From assembly GCA_964468405.1 (NCBI GenBank), contig CAYXTC010000001.1:1-46043 (forward strand): a DNA stretch of 46,043 bases, in the 5' to 3' direction. The notes under the pieces were generated by a model, which was not told where the DNA came from, made no database searches, and worked only from the letters and a program-made list of their open reading frames with translations. Below are positions 7,151-16,205 of the stretch, piece after piece. Source of the stretch: CAYXTC01 sp964468405. Its GTDB lineage: Bacteria > Patescibacteriota > Minisyncoccia > Minisyncoccales > GWA2-38-27. How positions within the stretch are numbered: the first letter of the stretch is position 1; each line of letters opens with the position of its first letter. The position numbers were made by a program, and so were the translations under genes.

Positions 7151-8746
7151 ATGAACAAAAAGGCGCTAATAATTCTCTTGGTTATTCTGGTTGTCGCGGG
7201 TGTTTTTAGGTTCTGGCAATTAGACAAGATCCCGCCCGGCCTCTACCCTGACGAAGCTATGAACGGAAACGATGCCCTGGACCTTCTTTACAAAGGAGAC
7301 TTTCGTACTTTTTATCCAGAAAACAACGGAAGAGAAGGGCTTTTTGTATGGCTTTTGGCTCTTTCTTTCTGGATATTCGGGCCTTCTCTGTGGAGCATAA
7401 AGGTGGTCTCAGCTCTTGCCGGCACTCTGACTGTATTGGGAACCTTTCTTCTTACTAAAGAAATATTCAGGCTTATTAAAAAGAGTAAAGAGCAGATAAT
7501 AAAGATTGCTCTTTTCGCCTCTTTCTTAACAGCGATCTCTTTTTGGCACGTTAACTTCTCCAGAATAAATTTCAGGGCTATTCTCATCCCCCTTGTTCTA
7601 ACCTTTGGATTTTATCTTTTATTCCGCGCCCTTAACAAAGGAGGACTGAATCTCAAAAACCTCGTTACCGTTGGATCTTCAGGAATTATCTTCGGGCTGG
7701 GATTTTATACCTATATCTCTTACAGATTTATAGTTCTTTTAGGCCCCCTAACCTTATTCCTCTTCTGGCTGACTGCTAAAAAGAAGAATTTCTTTAAATT
7801 GTCGCTTCTTCTCGTTGTTTTTATATTCTTAACCGCTTTGCCGTTGGGTGTCTATTTCTTGAAAAACCCGGGTGACTTCTTCGGAAGAGCCACTGGTGTT
7901 TCAGTGTTGTCTCACGAAACTCCTCTTTTAAAATTAGGAGAATCTGTAATCTCGCATTTGGGAATGTTTAACATAAGGGGAGATGGAAACTGGCGCCACA
8001 ATTACTCAGAAGAGCCTCTTTTGTTGTGGCCCGTGGGCCTAATCTTTTTAATGGGGCTTTTCTTTTCTGTAAAAAACACGGTTTTGTTTATTAGGCAAAA
8101 AGAATATTCTTCTCTTGTTCCCTACTGCTTTTTAATATCTTGGTTTTTAATAATGCTCATTCCCGGTTTTTTAAGCGCCGAAGGCATCCCCCACTCCCTA
8201 AGAGTGATCGGCGCCATTCCTCCTATATATATCATGTCAGGAATAGGATTCTCCTGGCTACTAAAGAAAATGGGAAGCTTTAAACTTAACTTTAGATCAA
8301 TTGCCCTTTATTTACCCATCGCGGTTTTCTTAATAGTTTTGACTTTTGCTCAGTTTGACAAATACTTCTTTGACTGGAGCAAAAGAGAAGAAGTAGAACA
8401 CGCTTTCTCCAAAAAATATGTCTCTCTGGGAAGATATCTTAACTCTCTTCCTGAAAATTACGAGAAAACGGTTATAGTTAACGCCGGCGGCGTGCCCGTT
8501 CCCTATCCTGACGGCATTCCTATGCCGGCCCAAACACCGATATTTATAGAAAGGGCAGAAAATATTCAGACAAGGAGCAATTATATATTGCCAGATACAG
8601 CGGAAACAATTAAAATATCTAAAAGGCCCCTTGCTATAGTCTTAATGGATCCCAAAAAAGAACTTTTTGACAAACTTGTTCCCCGATTCCCAGAAGCAGA
8701 ACAAATTAAAGACCAAGGTTTCTGGGTTTTAGAAATAAATAAATAA
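7151..8746 (+). CDS. GT-C family membrane glycosyltransferase (ArnT/PMT-like)
   Basis: The 531-aa polytopic protein has about 10-12 hydrophobic helices, starting with one at residues 4-20. A conserved acidic DEAMNGNDAL loop follows that first helix, as in lipid-linked-sugar glycosyltransferases of the ArnT/PMT superfamily. Such enzymes move a sugar from a polyprenyl-phosphate carrier to an acceptor outside the membrane. Most of the C-terminal 130 residues form a soluble domain. It begins with ATG 6 nt after a -10 box and is followed after 6 nt by a second GT-C gene, so the two probably form one operon. Donor and acceptor cannot be told. Confidence 0.8.
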   Translation: MNKKALIILLVILVVAGVFRFWQLDKIPPGLYPDEAMNGNDALDLLYKGDFRTFYPENNGREGLFVWLLALSFWIFGPSLWSIKVVSALAGTLTVLGTFLLTKEIFRLIKKSKEQIIKIALFASFLTAISFWHVNFSRINFRAILIPLVLTFGFYLLFRALNKGGLNLKNLVTVGSSGIIFGLGFYTYISYRFIVLLGPLTLFLFWLTAKKKNFFKLSLLLVVFIFLTALPLGVYFLKNPGDFFGRATGVSVLSHETPLLKLGESVISHLGMFNIRGDGNWRHNYSEEPLLLWPVGLIFLMGLFFSVKNTVLFIRQKEYSSLVPYCFLISWFLIMLIPGFLSAEGIPHSLRVIGAIPPIYIMSGIGFSWLLKKMGSFKLNFRSIALYLPIAVFLIVLTFAQFDKYFFDWSKREEVEHAFSKKYVSLGRYLNSLPENYEKTVIVNAGGVPVPYPDGIPMPAQTPIFIERAENIQTRSNYILPDTAETIKISKRPLAIVLMDPKKELFDKLVPRFPEAEQIKDQGFWVLEINK

Positions 8747-8752
8747 AATAAT

Positions 8753-10519
8753 ATGTCCAATCGCCTTACCTTTATAATCGCTTTTCTTTTACTGGTATTT
8801 GCTTTTACAATTTCACTCTTAGGAGTCAAGAATGATTCCTTAACCATGGATGAACTGGCTCATCTCCCTTCCGGCTACTCTTATTTAAGCCAGCAGGATA
8901 TGAGGCTTAACCCGGAGCACCCGCCCCTTCTTAAGGATTTTTCAGCCGTGCCCCTCTTGTTTATGGACGAGATAAACTTCCCCGAAGACTCTTATGCCTG
9001 GCAGGAAAAAGTCAATGGCCAGTGGGATTTCGGAAACGAATTTCTTTATAAAAGCGGTAACCCCGCCAAAAAGATGGTTTTTTGGGGCAGAATTCCCATG
9101 CTTTTGGTTCTGATTGTTTTGGGGCTCTATCTCTTTCTCTGGACTAGAAAGATTTTCGGCAACAAGGCCTCTCTTTTGGCTCTTTTCCTGTTTTCTTTCT
9201 CTCCTACCTTCTTGGCTCACGGCCCCCTTGTTACTACAGACGTGGGAGCTGCGGCCGGAGCATTTGTGGCCACCTTTTATTTTGTTAAATATTTAAAAGA
9301 AAGCACTAAAAGGAATTTAGTTTTCGCAGGTATTGCTTTGGGAATCGCCCAACTCTTAAAATACTCTTTAATTCTTTTGTTTCCTTTCTTCGGAATCTTG
9401 CTTCTTGTCTGGAGCGCAATAAATTCTGCCCGTTTTAGAGAATTCCTTGTAGTGTTTGGGAAATATCTGATGCGCTTTATTCTAATCTTGGCGCTGGCTT
9501 TCGTTGTTATCTGGATTGTTTACATCTTCCATACTTACAACCTTCCTTCTGAGAAACAAGTAGCAGACAGCGAGGCTATTCTTTCCTCTTTCGGAAGCAG
9601 GGTTGCTGCTGATGCAGTTGTCTGGACGGCAGACAAACCAGTACTAAAAGGGATAGGCCACTATTTTCTTGGACTATTTATGGTACTCCAAAGGGCTTCC
9701 GGAGGGAATACAGGCTATTTCCTGGGCGAAGTAGATAGAATAGGATGGAAAGCCTACTTCCCCACAGTCTATCTTATTAAAGAAACAGTGGCTTTCCATA
9801 TTCTAAGCATAATAGCCCTGCTTTATGCTGTTTATCTGACTAAAAAGCCCTTCTGGATAAATACCGGAAGAAGAATTTTCGCTTGGTTAAGAAATCATTT
9901 CGCAGAGTTTTCTCTGCTCCTCTTTATCGCTATCTACTGGACTACAAGCCTAGCAAGTAATCTAAATATTGGAGTAAGGCATCTCCTGCCAGTCTTTCCT
10001 CCGACAATGCTTTTGGTGAGTGGCATGATAGGAAAGGGTCTTTCGCCCCGCTACCGAAAGATTAAGATCTTCGCTCTGGCTTGGCTCCTAATCTGGCAGA
10101 GTTATTCTGTTGTCTCCGTCTACCCCCACTTCCTTGCTTACTTCAATGAGTTTGTCGGAGGGCCGGAAAGAGGACACAATTATGTCGTAGACTCCAACCT
10201 TGACTGGGGTCAAGACCTGGGAAGATTAGATGATTGGGTAAAAAGCGGCGGGATAGACAAAATATATCTTAACTACTTCGGCGGTGCCGATCCCGAATAT
10301 TATCTTGGAGAAAAATATATCCCGTGGTCGGGGCAGAACGATCCCTCAGATCTTCCGGAGGACAGTTATCTTGCGGTTTCTGCCACCCTTCTTCAAGGAG
10401 GAATAGGGAGGCCGGGACCCGGCTTTCTAGAAGACCCTACCGGATATTACAACTGGCTCAATAAATATGAGCCAGTGGAAAGAATCGGCTATTCTATTTT
10501 TGTCTATTATATCGATTAG
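8753..10519 (+). CDS. GT-C family membrane glycosyltransferase (PMT-like)
   Basis: The 588-aa multi-helix membrane protein has an N-terminal signal-anchor helix followed by the first-loop motif DELAHLPSGYSYL and NPEHPPLLKD, both typical of dolichyl/polyprenyl-phosphate-mannose-type glycosyltransferases. A conserved C-terminal block DSNLDWGQDL is seen near residue 480. It probably glycosylates surface proteins or glycans on the outer face of the membrane. It is not a close duplicate of the preceding gene. Its stop overlaps the convergent ftsQ stop by 4 nt. Confidence 0.8.
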   Translation: MSNRLTFIIAFLLLVFAFTISLLGVKNDSLTMDELAHLPSGYSYLSQQDMRLNPEHPPLLKDFSAVPLLFMDEINFPEDSYAWQEKVNGQWDFGNEFLYKSGNPAKKMVFWGRIPMLLVLIVLGLYLFLWTRKIFGNKASLLALFLFSFSPTFLAHGPLVTTDVGAAAGAFVATFYFVKYLKESTKRNLVFAGIALGIAQLLKYSLILLFPFFGILLLVWSAINSARFREFLVVFGKYLMRFILILALAFVVIWIVYIFHTYNLPSEKQVADSEAILSSFGSRVAADAVVWTADKPVLKGIGHYFLGLFMVLQRASGGNTGYFLGEVDRIGWKAYFPTVYLIKETVAFHILSIIALLYAVYLTKKPFWINTGRRIFAWLRNHFAEFSLLLFIAIYWTTSLASNLNIGVRHLLPVFPPTMLLVSGMIGKGLSPRYRKIKIFALAWLLIWQSYSVVSVYPHFLAYFNEFVGGPERGHNYVVDSNLDWGQDLGRLDDWVKSGGIDKIYLNYFGGADPEYYLGEKYIPWSGQNDPSDLPEDSYLAVSATLLQGGIGRPGPGFLEDPTGYYNWLNKYEPVERIGYSIFVYYID

Positions 10520-11304
10520 TCCCTGAGTTTATAGAAAACTCTCTCTTGAAATCTAAGGTCAACATATTCTAAGTCCTTTCTTTTGGTCTCCCCAACCTCT
10601 TCTTGGATGACCACAATTAGATTAGCCGCCTGGGTAGAGATGTTGCCCTCTGAATCAAAATAGGCCTCCCATCCCTCTTCTGTCTTTATGGTCACTTTAG
10701 GATAAGAAATCGAGAACTCCTTAATCTCAATCCCCCTATCTGATAATCCAGAACTTATCTCCAAAATATCTTTAAGAAGATTTTTCCCTACAGCCTCCGC
10801 CCCAAGAGGAACTTTTCTGCTCCCTTTAATAACGGGTTTTTTGCTTGCCTCGGTCTTCTCAAAAACAATACCCTCTGCATCTAGAAAAAACTTATCTTCC
10901 TGAAAAACCCAGGTAGCCACAGGGATCCTTTCTTCAATATTTACTCTAAGAGCGGAGGGGAGATCTCTCTTAATTACTACCTCAGAAATTAAAGGAAAAG
11001 AATTTCTTATTTCTTCGCGCGCTTGGTGAAAACCACCGAAGAAAATACTTTTTGAAGGAAAGAATAAGATGCTGGTTTCTATGTGTTTTTCCGTAATTTC
11101 TATTATCTCTTCTGAGGGAATCTTAAGGTTTCCTGCTACCTTAACTTCTTTTATCTGAAAAACGGGAGAAAAGACAAAAAAATAAAAAAGCCCGCCAGAC
11201 AACGTAAGAACTAATAAAATAATCCAGAAAAGCCGGGATTTAAATATGGATTTTCTTTTCTTGGTTCTAAATGATTTTCTGTATCCTTGCTTTTTCTTTT
11301 TCAT
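10516..11304 (-). CDS. ftsQ: Cell division protein FtsQ-like, POTRA domain
   Basis: The 262-aa product has a lysine-rich cytoplasmic tail (1-24), one membrane helix (about 26-46), a POTRA domain starting at VFQIKEVKVAGNLKIPSEEI, and a beta domain containing LPSALRVNIEERIPVATW. This is the DivIB/FtsQ layout: a bitopic divisome protein outside the membrane. Its ATG overlaps the stop of the femX-like gene as ATGA, so the two are translationally coupled. ftsA and ftsZ are not in the window. Confidence 0.9.
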   Translation of the reverse strand: MKKKKQGYRKSFRTKKRKSIFKSRLFWIILLVLTLSGGLFYFFVFSPVFQIKEVKVAGNLKIPSEEIIEITEKHIETSILFFPSKSIFFGGFHQAREEIRNSFPLISEVVIKRDLPSALRVNIEERIPVATWVFQEDKFFLDAEGIVFEKTEASKKPVIKGSRKVPLGAEAVGKNLLKDILEISSGLSDRGIEIKEFSISYPKVTIKTEEGWEAYFDSEGNISTQAANLIVVIQEEVGETKRKDLEYVDLRFQERVFYKLRD

Positions 11305-12329
11305 AAATTCCTTTTCTTTTTCCTTGCCGTCTCAAACAAACGAGTTAAATAATAACTAAAAGAAAGGGGGAGATCCTGGGTTTTTACATATTCTTCAATT
11401 CTTCCTCCAAACCCCATCTTAAAAAGGGTTATCCCAGCCCAAGGGTGGGAAGACCTGACCAAATCTTCTTTTTTCTTGATATCAGGTGCTATGCCCCAGA
11501 AGTTGTATCTCTGGCAACCCCTTAATTTAGCCTCTTTTATGGCTTCCCATTGGACTAAATAAGAGACGGGGATTTTTCTGTATTCAGACAGAGAGGCGCC
11601 GTGGTGGTAGAACCCAGCGTCTTGCCAATAAACCAATACTGCAGAAGAAACTATCTTTCCTTTGTACTCCCCTAGCAAGATGAGAACCTGATCGTCCTGA
11701 ATAAAAGAATTAAACTGGTTTTTTAAGTAATCTAAAGAAAAGGGTACAAAGTTGTGCCTTCTGGCGGTTTCTTCATAAACCTCATTAAATCTGTTCAAAT
11801 CATTAATGTCTTTGCTTTTAATTATATTAATATCCTTATCCCTCCCGCCTTTCCTAATTAAATATCTAGTGGTTTTTCTCATGCCTTTCGTTAAATCCTC
11901 TTCTGAGGGTGTAATATCTAATTCCCAGGTTACTTCGGGATGAATATGGATAGGGGCCCGCTTAAAGCCCCTTTCTTTAAAAAGGTCTCTGTTCCTCTGA
12001 CTTCTTTCCCAAATCGGAGCTATCCTGATAAAGCCTGTTTGCAATCTTTTTAAATAAGGAATTAGGGTGTCAAAAACATCCTCTCTTAAGCCTTCTTCTT
12101 TAGTATTGGGTCCGTGGGGCAAAAACAAAAAGGTGCCTCTCTTGGCCTCAATCTTTATTGCCAGAGCAAGTGCGACCAACTCTTTGCTATAAACTCCGAG
12201 CCGCCATATTTTGTTCCCTTGTCTCTGCTGAAACTCGCCCCAATTCCAGGAGTTTAAAAAACTTTTGTTTTCGCATTCTGACAGAAAACTTTCCCAAGTC
12301 TCTTTATTTTTTATCTCTTTTATAGTCAT
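11301..12329 (-). CDS. FemAB/FemX-like peptidyltransferase (peptidoglycan cross-bridge)
   Basis: The 342-aa product has the FemAB double-GNAT fold. The N-terminal half carries SFLNSWNWGEFQQRQG and the second half carries the block GASLSEYRKIPVSYLVQWEAI followed by YNFWGIAP. These enzymes add amino acids from aminoacyl-tRNA to the lipid II stem peptide. The family name is secure but the amino acid added is not. It heads the femX-ftsQ operon. Its -10 box lies 8 nt before the ATG, so the leader is at most a base or two. Confidence 0.88.
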   Translation of the reverse strand: MTIKEIKNKETWESFLSECENKSFLNSWNWGEFQQRQGNKIWRLGVYSKELVALALAIKIEAKRGTFLFLPHGPNTKEEGLREDVFDTLIPYLKRLQTGFIRIAPIWERSQRNRDLFKERGFKRAPIHIHPEVTWELDITPSEEDLTKGMRKTTRYLIRKGGRDKDINIIKSKDINDLNRFNEVYEETARRHNFVPFSLDYLKNQFNSFIQDDQVLILLGEYKGKIVSSAVLVYWQDAGFYHHGASLSEYRKIPVSYLVQWEAIKEAKLRGCQRYNFWGIAPDIKKKEDLVRSSHPWAGITLFKMGFGGRIEEYVKTQDLPLSFSYYLTRLFETARKKKRNL

Positions 12330-12337
12330 TTTAGGAC

Positions 12338-12343
12338 ATTATA
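12338..12343 (-). promoter_or_regulatory. -10 element of the femX-ftsQ operon
   Basis: Perfect TATAAT with a TG a few bases upstream, 8 nt before the ATG. The -35 region is T-rich and overlaps the tail of the upstream terminator. Confidence 0.55.
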
Positions 12344-12359
12344 TCACAGATAAACTGTA

Positions 12360-12387
12360 TAAAAAAATCCCCCGGAAATCGAGGGAT
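12360..12387 (-). terminator. Terminator of the unknown membrane protein gene
   Basis: 8-bp stem ATCCCTCG/CGGGGGAT with one G-T pair and a 5-nt loop, followed on the minus strand by seven T. Confidence 0.85.
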
Positions 12388-12393
12388 TTAAGA

Positions 12394-12942
12394 TTATTTT
12401 TCTTTTATCGCCCTCCTAACTTGCACCAGGACGAAGATAAAAGAAGTAACGGCTAGAGCCTCAAAGAAAAAGGTCACAAATACCAAAGCGATCTGCCATA
12501 TACGACTGGGTCGGGGATGAATGGTAAGCAAAGACCCTTTTCTTGACACCTCCCTGATGTCAGAAATCGGGATTCCCCATCTTCCTTTTTGTTGAGGGAA
12601 AATCTCTTTCTCTTCCGAGGCGTGGTGATAAACGCCCTTTTTGGCAAGAACCAGATAATCGAACCGCGCCTTAAGCGGTCGGGGAGAAACTGCATAAGTA
12701 ACAACAGTTTCTTTTTTCTCCATTTCCGGCTTTAGGTCTTCGAGGTCCTTCTCGACTATCTCTCCTTCAACCCTTATGCCCGGGACGATCTTAGCCTCCG
12801 AAGGAGCATAAAAATCAATTTTGTGGGTTGAATACTCTTGCTCTCCGTTCTCTAGAAACCATCCGCCGAAGACAAGAAAACCAAAGAAAGATATGATCAT
12901 TACGCAAACAGAAATACCGATCTTTTTTCCTTTTCCGTTCAT
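12394..12942 (-). CDS. Unknown membrane protein with two terminal helices
   Basis: The 182-aa product is not recognised. It has a membrane helix near residues 8-30, a soluble extracytoplasmic-looking middle (about 35-145) and a C-terminal hydrophobic helix (about 147-175) ending in RRAIKEK. This is the layout of a protein with both ends in the cytoplasm and a loop outside. ATG 12942 has an AGGAG site, a leader of about 40 nt and a perfect-consensus promoter, so it should be well expressed. It is a single-gene unit with its own terminator. Confidence 0.75.
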   Translation of the reverse strand: MNGKGKKIGISVCVMIISFFGFLVFGGWFLENGEQEYSTHKIDFYAPSEAKIVPGIRVEGEIVEKDLEDLKPEMEKKETVVTYAVSPRPLKARFDYLVLAKKGVYHHASEEKEIFPQQKGRWGIPISDIREVSRKGSLLTIHPRPSRIWQIALVFVTFFFEALAVTSFIFVLVQVRRAIKEK

Positions 12943-12988
12943 TTCTTTGCTCCTAAGTTGGTTGTTAAGGTACTGTAATTCTGTCTAT

Positions 12989-13017
12989 ATTATAGCAAAC
13001 TATACTTATTTTGTCAA
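12989..13017 (-). promoter_or_regulatory. Perfect-consensus promoter of the unknown membrane protein
   Basis: TTGACA (13012-13017), 17-bp spacer, TATAAT (12989-12994): both boxes match consensus exactly. The stretch 13018-13115 upstream holds nothing further that I can identify. Confidence 0.9.
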
Positions 13018-13115
13018 TACAAAACAAAAATCAGGCAGGACTTTGTACCCCCCACAGGACTTCTCTGGCTAGGCTTTTTTCCTTGCAAGACGGCACCACC
13101 AAAAGATATTGAGCA

Positions 13116-13334
13116 TTAATAATGATTATCAATATACAACTGGGCTCCCTGAAGAGCAAAACTATCCGCCTTAGTCTGAGAATCAAATTCTTTAGGCCAG
13201 GCAAGGGGCGAGGGCTCTTCAACCCGGCTTTCGTACCTAGAAATTATAGTAGCTTGGGGTATCCACTTACCAGGCTCTTTCTCGTAAGAGCCGGCCTTGA
13301 TTAAATACCCCCTGTAATTAAATTCCTGTGTCAT
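13116..13334 (-). CDS. Small unknown protein at the end of the lysS operon
   Basis: The 72-aa product is not recognised. It begins MTQEFNYRGYLIKAGSYEK. It reads as a compact alpha/beta protein with an aromatic beta-strand region and a C-terminal helix (SQTKADSFALQGAQLYID), reminiscent of small conserved domains found fused or free in many bacteria. The start overlaps the end of the degT-like gene by 17 nt in another frame, suggesting it is the last gene of that operon. A TTG five codons upstream is the alternative start. Confidence 0.6.
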   Translation of the reverse strand: MTQEFNYRGYLIKAGSYEKEPGKWIPQATIISRYESRVEEPSPLAWPKEFDSQTKADSFALQGAQLYIDNHY

Positions 13335-14565
13335 ATAAGAAATTAACAATTTTTATTGCATCTTTTCTTCTAATATTAATATGGGTGGGAAGATTGAACA
13401 TAACTTTAGATAATTTTTCGGCATTGGGACACTCCCCTTCTCTGTATCCCATCTTGCCCAGCTGAGTATCATCTGGGGCGATAGGACTAGTATACCAATC
13501 CCCCAGTAGAATATTGTTATCCCAACTATTTTTTATAACCTCATGGGCCCGAGGGGTCTTCACTGTAAATCTTAAGAAAATATGATCTCTGTCTTTAGGA
13601 AAGCGAGGGAGATTCAGGGAAGAATTTTCCAGCATTTTATAATAAAGACTGGCTATCTTTTTTCTGTGGTTGTTGAACCTTTCCAGTTTTTGGAATTGTT
13701 TTAGAGCCAAAACGGCCAAGGCATTGGGCATTTTCTTAGGAAGATAACCAGGCTTTTTCCCCTTTTTCTCTTTCCAATGGACAGCCTTAGAAAGAATTCT
13801 AAGCCACTGAAAAAGAAGCAAAATCCCCCTACCGAGACTCAAAAATCCGTAGATAGGAAGAATAACATAATTAAAAAGAACAGGATGCATTAATTGCTGT
13901 ATGATCCAACAGGAGGAGGGACTGCCCGCCTCTTCTTGGAATGACCTAACCCTGCGTGCCAGGTCATCGTCGTCTGTGACCACCATGCCTCCGTAAACTG
14001 AAGAGATAACCTTGTCCCGGGAAAAACTAAAAAAAGCAGCATTTCCGAACGTCCCCACCTTCCGACCCTTGTAGGAGGCACCAAGAGAATGAGCACAATC
14101 TTCTATTAAAATCAGATTATTTCTTTCTGCTATCTCCTGAATCTTTTCCATGTCAGCCGGTAAGCCAAAGGTATGCTGGACCACTAATACCCTGCTTTTC
14201 CCAGTGATCTTTCTTTTGATATCCTCGGGATCAATATTAAAAGTGTCTTCTTTGCTGTCTATAAACACGGGCTTCAGTCCCGCCCATAAAACAGGGTTGA
14301 CTGCCGCATTACAGGTCGGAGCCTGAAGTAAAACCTCCTCTCCCCTCTTTAAATTTAAAGATTTCAGAATAGCCAGAAAAGAACTCCTCCCGCTGTTAAA
14401 AGATACGGCATATTTTTTCCTAAGATATTGAGAAATTCTCTGTTCTAATTCAAAGGAGGCCCTCCCTCTCTTCCATTTCCTCGGGGAAAAAACCAATTTA
14501 AGGGCTAGCCGAATATCTCCTTTTTCTGTATTAGGAGAAAGAGAAATTGATAATGTTTTAAGCAT
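13318..14565 (-). CDS. DegT/DnrJ/EryC1/StrS-family aminotransferase
   Basis: The 415-aa fold-type I PLP enzyme uses PLP to aminate keto-sugars, usually nucleotide-linked. It shows the cofactor region IEDCAHSLGASYKGRKVG (near 150-170) and the SFSRDKVISSVYGG block with the lysine expected to hold PLP. The ATG overlaps the murF-like gene by 8 nt, so they are coupled. Its position in a wall-synthesis operon suggests a role in surface sugar or envelope synthesis, which is inference. A central loop with hydrophobic residues (about 225-255) may contact the membrane. Confidence 0.85.
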   Translation of the reverse strand: MLKTLSISLSPNTEKGDIRLALKLVFSPRKWKRGRASFELEQRISQYLRKKYAVSFNSGRSSFLAILKSLNLKRGEEVLLQAPTCNAAVNPVLWAGLKPVFIDSKEDTFNIDPEDIKRKITGKSRVLVVQHTFGLPADMEKIQEIAERNNLILIEDCAHSLGASYKGRKVGTFGNAAFFSFSRDKVISSVYGGMVVTDDDDLARRVRSFQEEAGSPSSCWIIQQLMHPVLFNYVILPIYGFLSLGRGILLLFQWLRILSKAVHWKEKKGKKPGYLPKKMPNALAVLALKQFQKLERFNNHRKKIASLYYKMLENSSLNLPRFPKDRDHIFLRFTVKTPRAHEVIKNSWDNNILLGDWYTSPIAPDDTQLGKMGYREGECPNAEKLSKVMFNLPTHINIRRKDAIKIVNFLYDTGI

Positions 14566-16204
14566 TAATTTTCTCTTTTGTTAGACTCTCCTTCAAATCG
14601 GCGGGAACCCTTCCTTCAAGCAATATAGTGTCTCCGGGGACCGCAACGATCTCCATCCTCCTTATTATCTCTTCTGTTTTATTAATGAAAACTACGTTTT
14701 CTTTTTCCAGGCCGCTTTCTTGGGCCCCTTCTTGAATTTCAGAAAAACGCTCTCTAGTTGTAATAATAGCAAAATCGCAGACCTCACCTATTTTCCTACC
14801 GATTTCTTTGTGAATATCTCTTGACCTCTTGCCTAATTCAATAAGGCAAGGCATGATAATTATTCTTTTCCGAGGACGAGTTTGAAGATAATCCAAATCA
14901 CCCACTACTCCATGAGGATTGGCAGAGTAAGAGGCATTCAGGATATTCAACCCCCTGACCCCCGCCTGCATCTTCATAGAACCCTGATGCTCATTGATCT
15001 TTTTACAGGCCTGAGCAATTTCCTTCAAACCCATGCCCAGATAACGGGCCACCAAAACAGAGGCTAAAATATTGGGAATATTGTGTTTGCCTAAAAGATT
15101 AACTCTGAATTCTTCGGACTCGCCTTCTTTTGTAAAAACGGTGAAATACAGAAATTTCTTTTCTACACCCATGTCCTCTACCCAGATATCAGGGTTCTTT
15201 TTTCCTTTTGGCTTTTCCAGAGAATACATCTTTTTGGGCATATCTGTCATTTCATAAAGTTTAAGGCAGTGCTCGTTGTCTCCGTTAAAAACGGCAAGCC
15301 CGTCCCTAGGGAGTGATTCTATTAACTCGTATTTTGCTTTAATAGTTTTATCGATAGATCCAAAAAGGGAAAGGTGCTGCTCGTTTATGCCGGCCAGTAT
15401 GCCAATCTGGGGCTGTACAATATTGGCCAGCAGCCTTATGCCTCCGACTCCATAGGTCCCCATTTCTGCCACAAAAACCTCGTGCTCTTTATTTAACTCT
15501 TCTAAAACAGACCGGGAAATTCCCATCTCACTGTTTTGGTGTTTTTCTGTCTTCAAAACCTTAAACTTATCAGATAAAAGACAGGCCAAAATTTCTTTAG
15601 TTGAGGTTTTCCCATAACTTCCAGTAATGCCCACTGTTTTGAGATCGGGAAACTTGCTCCTTTTGACCGTTGCTTTTTTAATAGTCCCTTTCCTGAAGAG
15701 GGCCACAAGGGGCTGGAACGTCAAAACAATTAAGGTGGCAAAGAGCGGCATCAAAGTGTTTGTTAAAAGCAGATAGAAAACAAAATCGTAAATGTTGCCG
15801 ACAGTGCTCATAAAAAAGAGAATAACTATCTGTGCCACAGCCCCGGTTACTATAAGGATTATTGTTTTTTTAGTAAAAACTGGATATTTTGCCTTCTTTT
15901 GCCCTATTCTTAGGAAGGTATGCATAGTAAGCAAAAACAAAAAGGCAAAGATCGTCCATAGAATAAGGGGAGCAAAGAACTTCTGACTGGGGATGCTTTG
16001 GTTTTTTGAGAAAAACAAGATGCCTGCTAAGAACAGGATCTTTAAGAAAAAAGCCTGGTTAATAAAAAGGTTTTTTCCTTTTTCAGTACGGAAGTGGTCT
16101 AAAAAGCGCTTAATCTGGTATTCTTTCAGTTGCCACAAATAAAAGTAGAACAGGATAATTCTTGAAGAAACAATTATCCAAAAGACGGCTAAAAGAATTC
16201 TCAT
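14558..16204 (-). CDS. murF: MurF-like Mur ligase with membrane N-terminal region
   Basis: The 548-aa product has an ATP-binding Mur ligase core starting near residue 190 (GITGSYGKTSTKE), then the HQNSEMGISRSVLEEL and AEMGTYGVGGI blocks typical of MurF, which adds D-Ala-D-Ala to the UDP-MurNAc tripeptide. The first 185 residues are hydrophobic, with about five predicted helices, and replace the normal soluble substrate-binding domain. The enzyme should therefore sit at the membrane. It lies 1 nt after the hydrolase gene. A related ligase function, such as MurT-like, is possible, but the catalytic core looks intact and MurF is the best match. Confidence 0.8.
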   Translation of the reverse strand: MRILLAVFWIIVSSRIILFYFYLWQLKEYQIKRFLDHFRTEKGKNLFINQAFFLKILFLAGILFFSKNQSIPSQKFFAPLILWTIFAFLFLLTMHTFLRIGQKKAKYPVFTKKTIILIVTGAVAQIVILFFMSTVGNIYDFVFYLLLTNTLMPLFATLIVLTFQPLVALFRKGTIKKATVKRSKFPDLKTVGITGSYGKTSTKEILACLLSDKFKVLKTEKHQNSEMGISRSVLEELNKEHEVFVAEMGTYGVGGIRLLANIVQPQIGILAGINEQHLSLFGSIDKTIKAKYELIESLPRDGLAVFNGDNEHCLKLYEMTDMPKKMYSLEKPKGKKNPDIWVEDMGVEKKFLYFTVFTKEGESEEFRVNLLGKHNIPNILASVLVARYLGMGLKEIAQACKKINEHQGSMKMQAGVRGLNILNASYSANPHGVVGDLDYLQTRPRKRIIIMPCLIELGKRSRDIHKEIGRKIGEVCDFAIITTRERFSEIQEGAQESGLEKENVVFINKTEEIIRRMEIVAVPGDTILLEGRVPADLKESLTKEKINA

Positions 16205-16205
16205 A

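Noticed and set aside
13018..13115. Regulatory RNA or small gene before the 182-aa membrane protein
   Set aside because: Only a short repeated AAGTCCTG was seen; no stable stem with a T-run or a frame with a ribosome binding site.
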